Below are positions 1-7,609 of a DNA stretch of 64,000 nucleotides, piece by piece. The stretch comes from Ruegeria profundi (lineage in GTDB: Bacteria > Pseudomonadota > Alphaproteobacteria > Rhodobacterales > Rhodobacteraceae): contig NZ_LQBP01000001.1 in assembly GCF_001507545.1 (NCBI RefSeq), positions 496,001-560,000 on the forward strand, written 5' to 3'. The notes beneath the pieces were generated by a model, which ran no database searches, was not told the origin of the DNA, and saw only the letters and a list, made by a program, of their open reading frames with translations. Position 1 is the stretch's first letter. Every line of letters starts with the position of its first letter. The position numbers and the translations under genes were made by a program.

Positions 1-1
1 C

Positions 2-1099
2 ATCCGCTACGCCACCGACAGCACCAACATGCAGCTTTGGAACACGCACAACCCTTTCCGCGCCGTTCTTTTGTCTGCCGATGGCTACATGGTGATCTGG
101 GACTACAAGAACTCGCCCTTCCTGTCGAAATTCAACCCGCTGGTGCGTGAACAGCGCTCGGGCGCGGACCTGTTCTACTTTGATCGGGGCGACAAGGTCG
201 ATGTTGCGGCTGACGTATTTTCAAACGAAGTCCGCGTGCTGATCGACGAACATGGCGGCGGCAATAAACGTCTGGCCGTGGACAAGATCATGCTGCACGG
301 GTTGCGCGCGCTTGAGGCGCAGGGATTCGAAATCATGGAGGGCGAAGAGGTCACCGAAAAGACCCGTGCGATCAAAGGCCCGGATGAGATTCTGGCCATG
401 CGCTGCGCCAATCATGCCTGTGAAACAGCCGTTGCGGCGATGGAGAACTTCGCACGAGCCAATGTGGGTGACGGTAAGACCTCTGAGGATGATATCTGGG
501 CCGTTCTGCATGCCGAAAACATCCGGCGCGGCGGGGAATGGATCGAAACCCGTCTGCTCGCCTCGGGCCAGAGGACCAATCCTTGGTTTCAGGAATGCGG
601 GCCACGGATCACGCAAAAGAATGAAATCATCGCCTTCGACACCGATCTGATCGGGTCTTACGGCATATGCATCGACATCTCACGCACTTGGTGGATCGGG
701 GACGAGAAACCCCGCCCTGACATGATATATGCCATGCAGCACGCGCATGAGCATATCATGACCAATATGGAAATGCTGAAGCCCGGCGTCATGATCCCCG
801 AACTTACTGAAAACGCGCATAAACTGGACGACAAGTATCAGGCGCAGAAATACGGCTGCCTGATGCATGGGGTTGGCCTGTGTGATGAATGGCCGCTGGT
901 CGCCTACCCGGACAAAGCGGTTGCGGGCTCATACGACTATCCGCTTGAGCCCGGCATGGTTCTATGTGTCGAAGCCGCCGTTGGTGAGGTTGGGGGCGAC
1001 TTTTCAATCAAGCTGGAAGATCAGGTTTTGATCACCGAGGATGGGTACGAAAATCTTAGCACCTACCCGTTCGATCCACAGCTTATGGGCCTTGCGTAA
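2..1099 (+). CDS. dddP: DMSP lyase DddP, 5' end missing
   Basis: Metal-dependent lyase of the M24 (pita-bread) fold that cleaves dimethylsulfoniopropionate to dimethyl sulfide and acrylate in marine bacteria. The reading frame is open to the left edge, so the N-terminal part lies outside; the first in-frame ATG (29) is internal. The metal ligands are visible: an Asp-x-Asp pair (AFDTDL), an Asp ten residues later (ICIDISRTW), a His in LMHGVGLCDEWP, a Glu in VLCVEAAVGE and a Glu in IKLEDQV. Their spacings (2, 10, 64, 35, 15) match the ligand spacing I recall for the Ruegeria DddP structure, which separates it from ordinary Xaa-Pro peptidases. The next gene is a convergent small ORF 4 bp away. 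Confidence 0.95.
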   Translation: MRYATDSTNMQLWNTHNPFRAVLLSADGYMVIWDYKNSPFLSKFNPLVREQRSGADLFYFDRGDKVDVAADVFSNEVRVLIDEHGGGNKRLAVDKIMLHGLRALEAQGFEIMEGEEVTEKTRAIKGPDEILAMRCANHACETAVAAMENFARANVGDGKTSEDDIWAVLHAENIRRGGEWIETRLLASGQRTNPWFQECGPRITQKNEIIAFDTDLIGSYGICIDISRTWWIGDEKPRPDMIYAMQHAHEHIMTNMEMLKPGVMIPELTENAHKLDDKYQAQKYGCLMHGVGLCDEWPLVAYPDKAVAGSYDYPLEPGMVLCVEAAVGEVGGDFSIKLEDQVLITEDGYENLSTYPFDPQLMGLA

Positions 1100-1103
1100 A
1101 AAC

Positions 1104-1295
1104 CTAGTCTGGCCAGGTTGAGCGCCGGACATTGCCATGCCAGTCCTCGGATGGGATGGCAGCTTCGGTGATTGCGGGCGAGTCCGGCTTCCAGTTTTGC
1201 CCCAGTGTAAATCCCAGAACGCCGGTCAAGGCGATGACGATCAATAGACCGGGGTGGATTACTGCTTTTTGCGAAGAAGATGCGGTAAGTGCCAT
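1104..1295 (-). CDS. Small single-span membrane protein, unknown function
   Basis: A 63-residue protein with one hydrophobic stretch (about residues 12-31, HPGLLIVIALTGVLGFTLGQ) and a short polar C-terminal tail rich in Asp, Trp and Pro. An AGGAGG ribosome binding site lies five bases before the ATG, which makes translation likely despite the small size. It converges on dddP with a 4-bp gap. I do not recognise a family. The AT-rich stretch at about 1345-1400 could hold its promoter. Confidence 0.7.
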   Translation of the reverse strand: MALTASSSQKAVIHPGLLIVIALTGVLGFTLGQNWKPDSPAITEAAIPSEDWHGNVRRSTWPD

Positions 1296-1526
1296 GTCTG
1301 CCTCCTGGGCTGAGTATCTGATAACCGCAAGATGGGCATTCGCCTAAAATAAACAAAACGAATATTTGATGGGTCACTAATCACTATTCATGATATTTTA
1401 TACGACCGCCCAGCATCCGGGCTTCGAATGCGTTCCTCACCTTCCCGTGACGCGTCTTACATTGGGGTTGAGCGTCCAGACCGAAGCACACAGTATAAGT
1501 GTCAACCCGATACGTAAGGAAGTCTC

Positions 1527-2741
1527 ATGCCCACCGAACGCATTACCTTTGCCGGTCACGACGGCGATCAACTGGCTGCGCGCCTTGATCTGCCAGATGG
1601 ACCCGTGCTGGCGACCGCATTGTTTGCACATTGTTTTACCTGCTCGAAAGACATTCCTGCCGCCCGCCGCATCGCTGCTCGTCTGGCAGCCATGGGCATT
1701 GCCGTCCTTAGGTTTGACTTCACAGGGCTGGGTCATTCGGGCGGTGAGTTTGCGAACACCACCTTCACCTCGAATGTGGAAGACCTTATCTCCGCCTCGC
1801 ACTATCTGGCGGGGCGGGACATGGCCCCTTCACTGCTTATTGGCCACTCATTGGGCGGTGCTGCTGTTCTGCGCGCGCGCGCTGGTATTCCAAGCGTCAA
1901 GGCGGTGGTCACGCTGGGTGCACCCGCTGACCCGGGCCATGTCGCGCATCATTTTGAAGACGCGCTGCCGCAGATCAATCAAGACGGTTCAGCCGTGGTC
2001 ATGCTGGGGGGGCGTCCGTTCCGCATCGGTAAAGCCTTTGTGGAGGACATCTCGGAATCCGCTTTGACACCGGCAATCTCCGATCTGAAGGCAGCGTTGC
2101 TGATCTTGCACGCCCCCAGGGATGAAACGGTTAGCATCGACAATGCCGGCACCATCTTTCAGGCGGCAAAACACCCTAAAAGCTTTGTCACTCTGGACGA
2201 TGCTGATCATCTGATCACGCGTGCTTCGGATGCTGAGTATGCAGCGGATGTGATCGCGGCATGGGTAAAACGCTATGTTAAACTCTGTCCGCCAGCTCCG
2301 CCTCCCGGCGCGCCCGAAGGTGTCGTACGTGTAAGCGAGGTTGACCCAACAGGTTTCCTGCAGGACATCCAGTCCGGCCCAAAGCATCATACCATGGCAG
2401 ATGAACCTGAAGCCTATGGCGGCACCGACAAAGGGATGTCTCCGTACGGGTTCGTGTCCTCTGGCCTGGGGGCTTGCACCTCAATGACAATTCGCATGTA
2501 CGCGCGGCGCAAGCAGTGGCCGCTGACTGCTATTTCGGTTGATGTGTGTCACAACAAGGTCCACGCGCAAGATGCCGGTCTGGCCGGAGACGGTAAGATC
2601 GACCAGTTCCGCCGCAAGATCCGTCTGGAAGGGCCACTGGATCAGGAACAACGTGCGCGCTTGTTGGAAATCGCTGACAAATGCCCCGTTCACCGGACGC
2701 TTGAACAATCAGCCCATATTACCACTGAGTTATTGACCTGA
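1527..2741 (+). CDS. Alpha/beta-hydrolase-OsmC fusion protein
   Basis: Two-domain protein of 404 residues. Residues about 1-250 are an alpha/beta hydrolase: the nucleophile elbow is GHSLGG near residue 108, and a late His occurs in DDADHLITR. Residues about 265-404 are an OsmC/Ohr-like domain with its two redox cysteines in LGACTSM (about 317) and CPVHRTLEQ (about 386). OsmC proteins reduce organic hydroperoxides with thiols; the substrate of the hydrolase half is unknown. This fusion is a known bacterial architecture. The start is set by a TAAGGA site before the ATG. It converges with the downstream lipoprotein gene. Confidence 0.9.
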   Translation: MPTERITFAGHDGDQLAARLDLPDGPVLATALFAHCFTCSKDIPAARRIAARLAAMGIAVLRFDFTGLGHSGGEFANTTFTSNVEDLISASHYLAGRDMAPSLLIGHSLGGAAVLRARAGIPSVKAVVTLGAPADPGHVAHHFEDALPQINQDGSAVVMLGGRPFRIGKAFVEDISESALTPAISDLKAALLILHAPRDETVSIDNAGTIFQAAKHPKSFVTLDDADHLITRASDAEYAADVIAAWVKRYVKLCPPAPPPGAPEGVVRVSEVDPTGFLQDIQSGPKHHTMADEPEAYGGTDKGMSPYGFVSSGLGACTSMTIRMYARRKQWPLTAISVDVCHNKVHAQDAGLAGDGKIDQFRRKIRLEGPLDQEQRARLLEIADKCPVHRTLEQSAHITTELLT

Positions 2742-2751
2742 TCTTGTTTGA

Positions 2752-3102
2752 TTATCTGCGGGGTCGCGGTGCTGGCCGGTGAATGGGAGGTCTGGCCACG
2801 GGTGGTCGGGCCACCGGCGGTCGGGCTGTTGGCGGACTTGGCCGGGCCGGTGGTTTCGCGATCGGCGGCGTCGGTCGTGCCGGTGGTCTGCCTTCGGGCG
2901 GGCGCGGTCTTGATGGCCGATCAACGTCGATATCCACGTTAACGTTGCGATAATAGTCATTCCACAGCATCGAGTCATAGAACGGATCATAGCCATACCC
3001 GACCCCAACCCCGACCGTGACGCCCTCACAGGCTGACAAGGTGAAACTTGCAACCCCAAGGCCAACGGCAAGAAGCAATCGTTTGATGAATTTGGTAGTC
3101 AT
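2752..3102 (-). CDS. Proline-rich lipoprotein, unknown function
   Basis: A 116-residue protein with a lipoprotein signal: KR followed by a hydrophobic core and the lipobox LSAC, with Cys about residue 25. After a short Gly/Tyr segment (GVGVGYGYDP) and an Asp-rich patch, the last 50 residues are a basic Pro/Arg-rich repeat, including a tandem PPVAR-PPVAR unit. I chose the ATG at 3102 because GAGGAG lies seven bases upstream; a GTG at 3117 overlaps the upstream stop. It follows the secreted-protein gene directly and is probably co-transcribed. The tail could contact peptidoglycan or nucleic acid, but this is a guess. Confidence 0.75.
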   Translation of the reverse strand: MTTKFIKRLLLAVGLGVASFTLSACEGVTVGVGVGYGYDPFYDSMLWNDYYRNVNVDIDVDRPSRPRPPEGRPPARPTPPIAKPPARPSPPTARPPVARPPVARPPIHRPAPRPRR

Positions 3103-3113
3103 CGCGCGTCTCC

Positions 3114-3674
3114 TCACTGCATAGACCGGAACGACGCGAAGACGGCGTTCAAATCGTCAACATAAGCCGGATCGGCACCGTCGCGCAGGATCGCAACAAC
3201 CACAGCCACACGCCCATTCGGCAGATCGATGACTGTAGCGGTAAAGTTGACCCCCCGCCCTTCACGGGTGCCGGTGCCGCGAATGACGCGTGCGGGCAGC
3301 CCTCCGATGCGGGCGTCCGCTGTTCCGGATACAGATGGATTCTTGACCAGAAACTTGTCTATGTCTTCAAGATACTGCAATCCGCCTTGGATCGAAGACA
3401 CACCCGCCGGCGAAACGAACCCCATCCACACGGTGTCATCTGTTACGGGCCGAATGCCCATGACCCGAGCCACCGCGCGCAGATCGCCCAACTCGGTATC
3501 CTCGATTTCGCGCGGACCGCCAGTACGCACAGCCCAAAAGTCCGGCACGGCAAAGCTGAACAACGCCCGCCCCGCGTCGGTATACGTAACCTGAGTGTCT
3601 GCCGTCGCAGGTACTGATGCCCAAAAACACAGCGCGACGCAGGCGGCGATGAATGACCTAAATGAAATGCGCAT
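3114..3674 (-). CDS. Secreted protein, unknown function
   Basis: A 186-residue protein with a typical Sec signal peptide (residues about 1-25, ending SVPATA-DT). The rest looks like a small soluble periplasmic domain: it contains VPDFWAVRTGG and ends with a segment AYVDDLNAVFASFRSMQ, a style common in exported Rhodobacteraceae proteins. No catalytic motif was recognised. It is the first gene of a likely two-gene unit with the Pro-rich lipoprotein. Confidence 0.75.
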   Translation of the reverse strand: MRISFRSFIAACVALCFWASVPATADTQVTYTDAGRALFSFAVPDFWAVRTGGPREIEDTELGDLRAVARVMGIRPVTDDTVWMGFVSPAGVSSIQGGLQYLEDIDKFLVKNPSVSGTADARIGGLPARVIRGTGTREGRGVNFTATVIDLPNGRVAVVVAILRDGADPAYVDDLNAVFASFRSMQ

Positions 3675-3754
3675 ATCTCTATAACCTGATTATTTCTTTG
3701 AAATCAGATTGAACGCTGCCCAGTTGCCTTGTCCAGTTTCTCTTGCACAAGACA

Positions 3755-3792
3755 ACAAAAAACCCGCCCCCGAAGCGATCCGGGCGCGGGTT
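3755..3792 (-). terminator. Rho-independent terminator of bioY
   Basis: Read on the minus strand, an AACCCGC...GCGGGTT stem with internal G/C pairing (3761-3792) is followed by a T run (3755-3762). It lies about 20 bp beyond the bioY stop codon. Confidence 0.8.
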
Positions 3793-3811
3793 CGAAATGT
3801 ACGGTCAGAAA

Positions 3812-4399
3812 TCAGGTGCGGGCGTTGCCGACCAGCTTCCACAGGGCCGGAATCAGCAGCGCGGCCAGCGCCAGCTTGATCACATCACCCACAAGGAACG
3901 GTGTCAGACCCCACGCCAGGATCGGCTTGTCCCAACCATAAAGTTGACCCAGCCACAGCAAACCAGGCACGTAGATGACAACATTTGCCAGCACCAGAGC
4001 CAGCGCCATTTTACCGACCGATCGATCCCATCCGCGGGCGGCCAAGGCACCCAAAAGAACGGTGGCCAGCACGTATCCGACAAGATAGCCACCTGTACCG
4101 CCCATCATGTAGGTCAGCCCGAACTTCTCGGCCGAAGACCCCGCGAATACGTCAAAGCCAAGCGCACCGATCAGCAAGTATCCCAGCATGGTGACCAGAC
4201 CCAGCCGCGCGCCGTAAGCAGTACCGATGGTCAGAACCGCAAAGGTTCCCATGGTGATCGGAACCGGCCACATCGGCACCTTGATCTTCGCGGCAATTGC
4301 CAGCGCCAAGATACCCAGAGCGACCAGTACCACCTGTTTAACCCGCAGCGCAGTACCTTCGCGCGGACCGATGGCCTCGGCCAGTACACTTGTATTCAT
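3812..4399 (-). CDS. bioY: Biotin transporter BioY (ECF S component)
   Basis: Membrane protein of 195 residues with about six hydrophobic helices that binds biotin in the membrane. BioY works with ECF ATPase/T subunits (BioM, BioN) or sometimes alone. Family features are visible: KVPMWPVPITMGTFAVLTIGTAYG near the N terminus and GYLLIGALGFDVFAG followed by MMGGTGGYLVGYV. The ATG at 4399 has GGAG eight bases upstream and is preferred to the longer frame from 4465. No bioM or bioN is adjacent, and no BioR-type TTATNNATAA box was seen upstream. Confidence 0.93.
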   Translation of the reverse strand: MNTSVLAEAIGPREGTALRVKQVVLVALGILALAIAAKIKVPMWPVPITMGTFAVLTIGTAYGARLGLVTMLGYLLIGALGFDVFAGSSAEKFGLTYMMGGTGGYLVGYVLATVLLGALAARGWDRSVGKMALALVLANVVIYVPGLLWLGQLYGWDKPILAWGLTPFLVGDVIKLALAALLIPALWKLVGNART

Positions 4400-4475
4400 T
4401 TCTGTTTCTCCACGTTTGGACGGAAATTCTGGCACATGAATGCCCATTTCGCCTCCGTACTTCAAGATGATTGCG

Positions 4476-4898
4476 CTATCTGGGACGGTATTCGGTCGTC
4501 ATTTCATAGGCCTTTCTTGGCCCCGAGACTGTCCAAGTCACTGACCACATCGGCCAACGCGAGAAATCGTAGACTGCATCATAACTGTCGGGCGGGCAAT
4601 CGTGGTGATCCGAGGATCGCGCCTGCCCCAGATACAGGGCATGAAAGTACCGTTCATCGTCGAAATGGACGGAAATCCAATCCCCAGCATCCAGCCACAA
4701 ATACCGCCGCGTACCTTTCATCTCGGCCTGGCCCGGGATACGCAGACAGACCTCTTCATCATAAACCAAACCACCTTTTGTCGGGCCCAGACTCGCCTGA
4801 CCGTGCGCGTGCACGACCTGCCCCGCCCGAGTATCGTGAATGGTGCGGCTCAGGTCCCAACTGCCTTCGAAATCGAAAAGGCTGCGTGGTAAGGTCAT
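4476..4898 (-). CDS. DUF6314-like protein
   Basis: A 140-residue soluble protein without signal peptide. It begins with FDFEGSWDLSRTI and shows regularly spaced aromatic and beta-strand-like segments (RRYLWLDAGDWISVHFDDERYFHALYLG; CPPDSYDAVYDFSRWPMWSVTWTVSGPRK is split here by family-like conserved Trp residues), which suggests a small beta-barrel. It resembles a domain of unknown function common in Rhodobacteraceae, which I believe is DUF6314. Its ATG overlaps the stop of the upstream gene in an ATGA, so the two are probably translationally coupled. Confidence 0.75.
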   Translation of the reverse strand: MTLPRSLFDFEGSWDLSRTIHDTRAGQVVHAHGQASLGPTKGGLVYDEEVCLRIPGQAEMKGTRRYLWLDAGDWISVHFDDERYFHALYLGQARSSDHHDCPPDSYDAVYDFSRWPMWSVTWTVSGPRKAYEMTTEYRPR

Positions 4899-5227
4899 TG
4901 GGCAAAGGCTCCGTCGGTGAAGCCCCCAGTGTCATCGACAAATCGGATCGTGTCACCGCTTAGCAGCACGCCGTAACAGGCCCACAAATCCGACGGGGGC
5001 CAAAGCGAGCAATACCGATCCCCGCGCACCGCCCAGCGCCCGGAACTGGCGCGGCCCGAGAAGTACTGCGTCAGCATGTTTTCGTCGAATGTCTGCCAAA
5101 CACCGTCACCATAGTCGAGCTTTTGACCGGTCAGGGCATCCAAAATCTCATCCCCGGTCAGCGCGCGGAAATCTTCCGCCGCTAGAATTCCGGGTAAAAG
5201 AGCCAAAATCAGGGCAAACCGTCTCAT
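4895..5227 (-). CDS. Small secreted protein, unknown function
   Basis: A 110-residue protein with a short Sec signal peptide (MRRFALILALLPGILA-AE). The mature part has LTGDEILDAL and ends in a DTIRFVDDTGG segment; two Cys residues (CSLWPP, WACYG) may form a disulfide. It resembles small periplasmic proteins of Rhodobacteraceae but I cannot name a function. It overlaps the DUF6314-like gene by four bases and is divergent from purB. Confidence 0.7.
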   Translation of the reverse strand: MRRFALILALLPGILAAEDFRALTGDEILDALTGQKLDYGDGVWQTFDENMLTQYFSGRASSGRWAVRGDRYCSLWPPSDLWACYGVLLSGDTIRFVDDTGGFTDGAFAQ

Positions 5228-5315
5228 ACTTTCACTCGTGCCTTGTTCCCTAGGGATTGCGGGTTTAAACCGCGCGCCAACGTCTCATGCCAATCACAAA
5301 AAGGTCACGCCGCCA

Positions 5316-6620
5316 ATGATTCCACGCTATTCCCGCCCCGATATGGTCGCCATTTGGTCGCCAGAGACCAAGTTTCGCATCTGGTACGAGATCGAGGCGC
5401 ATGCCTGCGACGCCATGGCCGATCTGGGCGTGATCCCGCGTGAAAATGCCGAAGCTGTCTGGAAAGCCAAAGACGTTGAATTTGACGTCGCCCGCATTGA
5501 TGAGATCGAGGCCGTCACCAAGCACGACGTCATCGCTTTTCTCACTCACCTTGCCGAGCATGTCGGCAGCGAAGAGGCCCGCTTCGTGCATCAGGGCATG
5601 ACCAGCTCGGACGTGCTGGACACCTGCTTTAACGTGCAGCTGACGCGTGCCGCCGATATTCTGATCGCGGATTTGGAAGGCTTGCTGGCGGCCCTGAAAC
5701 GCCGCGCGATCGAACACAAGGACACTATTCGTATCGGGCGCAGCCACGGCATTCACGCGGAACCTACCACCATGGGCCTGACCTTCGCGCGCTTCTATGC
5801 TGAGATGGACCGCAACCTGTCCCGTATGCGCGACGCGCGCGCCGAAATCGCCACTGGCGCGATCAGCGGCGCGGTCGGCACTTTCGCCAATATCGACCCA
5901 CGCGTCGAAGAGCATGTCTGCGACCAGCTGGGTCTGGTGCCCGAGCCGATCAGCACTCAGGTCATCCCGCGCGACCGCCACGCGGCCTTTTTTGCCACGC
6001 TGGGCGTCATTGCCAGCAGCATCGAAAACATCGCCATCGAAATCCGCCACATGCAGCGGACCGAGGTGTTGGAGGGGGCCGAGTTCTTCTCGATGGGGCA
6101 AAAAGGCTCCTCGGCCATGCCCCACAAGAAAAATCCCGTGCTGACCGAGAACCTGACCGGGCTGGCGCGCATGGTGCGCGCGGCCGTGATCCCGGCGATG
6201 GAAAACGTGGCGCTGTGGCACGAGCGTGATATCTCGCATTCCTCGGTTGAACGCATGATTGGCCCAGATGCCACGATCACGCTGGACTTCGCGCTGGCGC
6301 GACTGACCGGCGTGGTCGACAAGATGCTGATCTTCCCCGAGAACATGATCGAGAACATGAACAAGTTCCCCGGTCTGGTGATGAGCCAGCGTGTTCTGCT
6401 GGCACTGACCCAAGCAGGGGTCAGCCGCGAAGATGCCTATGCCATGGTGCAGCGCAATGCGCTGAAAGTTTGGGAACATCGCACCGATTTCAAAGAGGAA
6501 CTGCTGGCAGACCCCGACGTGACCGCCGCGCTGAGTACCGAAGAAATCGAAGAGAAATTCGACCTTGGCTATCACACCAAGCATGTCGATACGATCTTCG
6601 CGCGTGTATTCGGCGAATAA
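5316..6620 (+). CDS. purB: Adenylosuccinate lyase
   Basis: Catalyses two fumarate-releasing steps of purine synthesis: SAICAR to AICAR, and adenylosuccinate to AMP. The 434-residue protein belongs to the fumarase/aspartase superfamily. The signature loop SMGQKGSSAMPHKKNPV (about residues 258-274) contains the catalytic Ser, and the other active-site segments are QGMTSSDVLDT and GRSHGIHAEP. I chose the ATG at 5316, where MIPRYSRPDM matches the family N terminus and AAGG lies upstream; the frame also stays open back to 5238. Confidence 0.97.
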   Translation: MIPRYSRPDMVAIWSPETKFRIWYEIEAHACDAMADLGVIPRENAEAVWKAKDVEFDVARIDEIEAVTKHDVIAFLTHLAEHVGSEEARFVHQGMTSSDVLDTCFNVQLTRAADILIADLEGLLAALKRRAIEHKDTIRIGRSHGIHAEPTTMGLTFARFYAEMDRNLSRMRDARAEIATGAISGAVGTFANIDPRVEEHVCDQLGLVPEPISTQVIPRDRHAAFFATLGVIASSIENIAIEIRHMQRTEVLEGAEFFSMGQKGSSAMPHKKNPVLTENLTGLARMVRAAVIPAMENVALWHERDISHSSVERMIGPDATITLDFALARLTGVVDKMLIFPENMIENMNKFPGLVMSQRVLLALTQAGVSREDAYAMVQRNALKVWEHRTDFKEELLADPDVTAALSTEEIEEKFDLGYHTKHVDTIFARVFGE

Positions 6621-6643
6621 CGCCTGACCAATCAAACGGTTGT

Positions 6644-6685
6644 CAGAGCCCGGTTCGCAAAACGCGGCCCGGGCTCTGTTTCTTT
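6644..6685 (+). terminator. Terminator after purB
   Basis: A perfect 9-bp stem CAGAGCCCG / CGGGCTCTG (6644-6652 and 6670-6678) is followed by a T-rich run (6679-6685), 24 bp after the purB stop codon. Confidence 0.75.
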
Positions 6686-6742
6686 GCCTGAATAGCAAAA
6701 ATCAGCTATGGTGTCAGTGTATATCCGAACCGGAGAAACGCT

Positions 6743-6895
6743 ATGATCCGCATCACGATTTGTGCTTTGGCCCTTACGATATCAGCTTCGGCTGCATTGG
6801 CCTGCAGCGGCCATTCAAAGCAAACCCAATCCTGCGCACCGGGTACATATTGGGACGCCGAAAGCCAGACCTGCGCGAAACTCGTCAATAGCTGA
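6743..6895 (+). CDS. Small exported Cys-rich peptide
   Basis: A 50-residue protein. A signal peptide (ITICALALTISASAALA) is followed by Cys 21, so it is either a cleaved periplasmic peptide or a lipoprotein (ALAC fits a lipobox loosely). The mature part carries CAPGTYWDAESQTC, a CxxGxxxDxxxxxC unit also present in the next gene. GGAG lies eight bases before the ATG. Its position between a purB terminator and a TPR gene, and the clear secretion signal, support it as real. Function unknown. Confidence 0.72.
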   Translation: MIRITICALALTISASAALACSGHSKQTQSCAPGTYWDAESQTCAKLVNS

Positions 6896-6998
6896 AGCCA
6901 TCTGTCCTATTTGTGAAGAAAAGCGAGCAAGTGATCGTTATCTTTTTGTAAGATCGCGCTAAGCTAAAATTTAGCCGCTTTTTGAACGGAGTAGGAAG

Positions 6999-7541
6999 AT
7001 GCGCCTTGTATTAGTCTCAGCAATTGCCCTTCAGGCATTTGCCTTTGCACCTGTTGTGCATGCTGCGGGTGGCGACAGCAGTACTGCACCTAAACCAACG
7101 AACACCACCAAGAAGTGCCTGTTCGGCCGCGTTTATGACAAGGATGCCGGTCGCTGCGTGAAGCCGGACAAGACGAACTTTACCCAGGATGAATTGTACG
7201 ACGCTGTGCGGGAACTGGCCTATGACGGTCAACTTGAGAACGCGCAGAACATTCTGCGCATCATGGATCAGAAGGACGACCGCGTTATGACCTATTGGGG
7301 TTTCACCTATCGAAAAATGGGCGAGCTTGAGCTGGCGAACGTCTATTACAACAACGCCATCGAAGCCAACCCCGACAATATTCTGGCGCGCAGCTACATG
7401 GGTCAGGGGTTTGTCAGCGAAGGCAAAACCGATCTTGCGATCATGCAGTGGCGGGAGATCAAAGCCCGCGGCGGTGAAGGAACATGGGCCGAAACCTCAC
7501 TGCGTGAGGCGATTCAAACTGGTCTGACATACAGTTACTAG
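6999..7541 (+). CDS. Exported TPR-repeat protein
   Basis: A 180-residue protein with a Sec signal peptide (residues about 1-22, ending VVHAAG). A short disulfide-type motif CLFGRVYDKDAGRC follows at about 40-53, then tetratricopeptide-like helices from about 60 to 150 (YDGQLENAQNILRIM, TYWGFTYRKMGELELANVYY, ARSYMGQGFVSEGKTDLAIM). It probably acts as a periplasmic protein-binding scaffold. GGAG and AGGAAG precede the ATG. A 13-bp inverted repeat (GCTAAA-A-TTTAGC, 6963-6975) lies just upstream. Confidence 0.82.
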   Translation: MRLVLVSAIALQAFAFAPVVHAAGGDSSTAPKPTNTTKKCLFGRVYDKDAGRCVKPDKTNFTQDELYDAVRELAYDGQLENAQNILRIMDQKDDRVMTYWGFTYRKMGELELANVYYNNAIEANPDNILARSYMGQGFVSEGKTDLAIMQWREIKARGGEGTWAETSLREAIQTGLTYSY

Positions 7542-7609
7542 ACTTCAGTCTTTCTTTACCCGATTCTCGTTAATCTGCCTGCGGAAAGCAACTTTGACAC
7601 CGCAGGCAG

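Noticed and set aside
4400..4475. Possible BioR box upstream of bioY
   Set aside because: No TTATNNATAA-type palindrome was found in this stretch.
3743..4963. A 406-codon plus-strand frame across bioY and the DUF6314-like gene
   Set aside because: Low-complexity His/Gln/Arg/Pro-rich translation without family features, fully covered by supported minus-strand genes.
5255..5280. GGTTTAAACC palindrome upstream of purB as a purine operator
   Set aside because: Only the ten central bases are palindromic, it has no recognised match, and there is no second copy.
5265..6698. A 477-codon open frame antisense to purB
   Set aside because: It mirrors purB on the other strand, a common effect of high GC codon use; no ribosome binding site or recognisable protein features.
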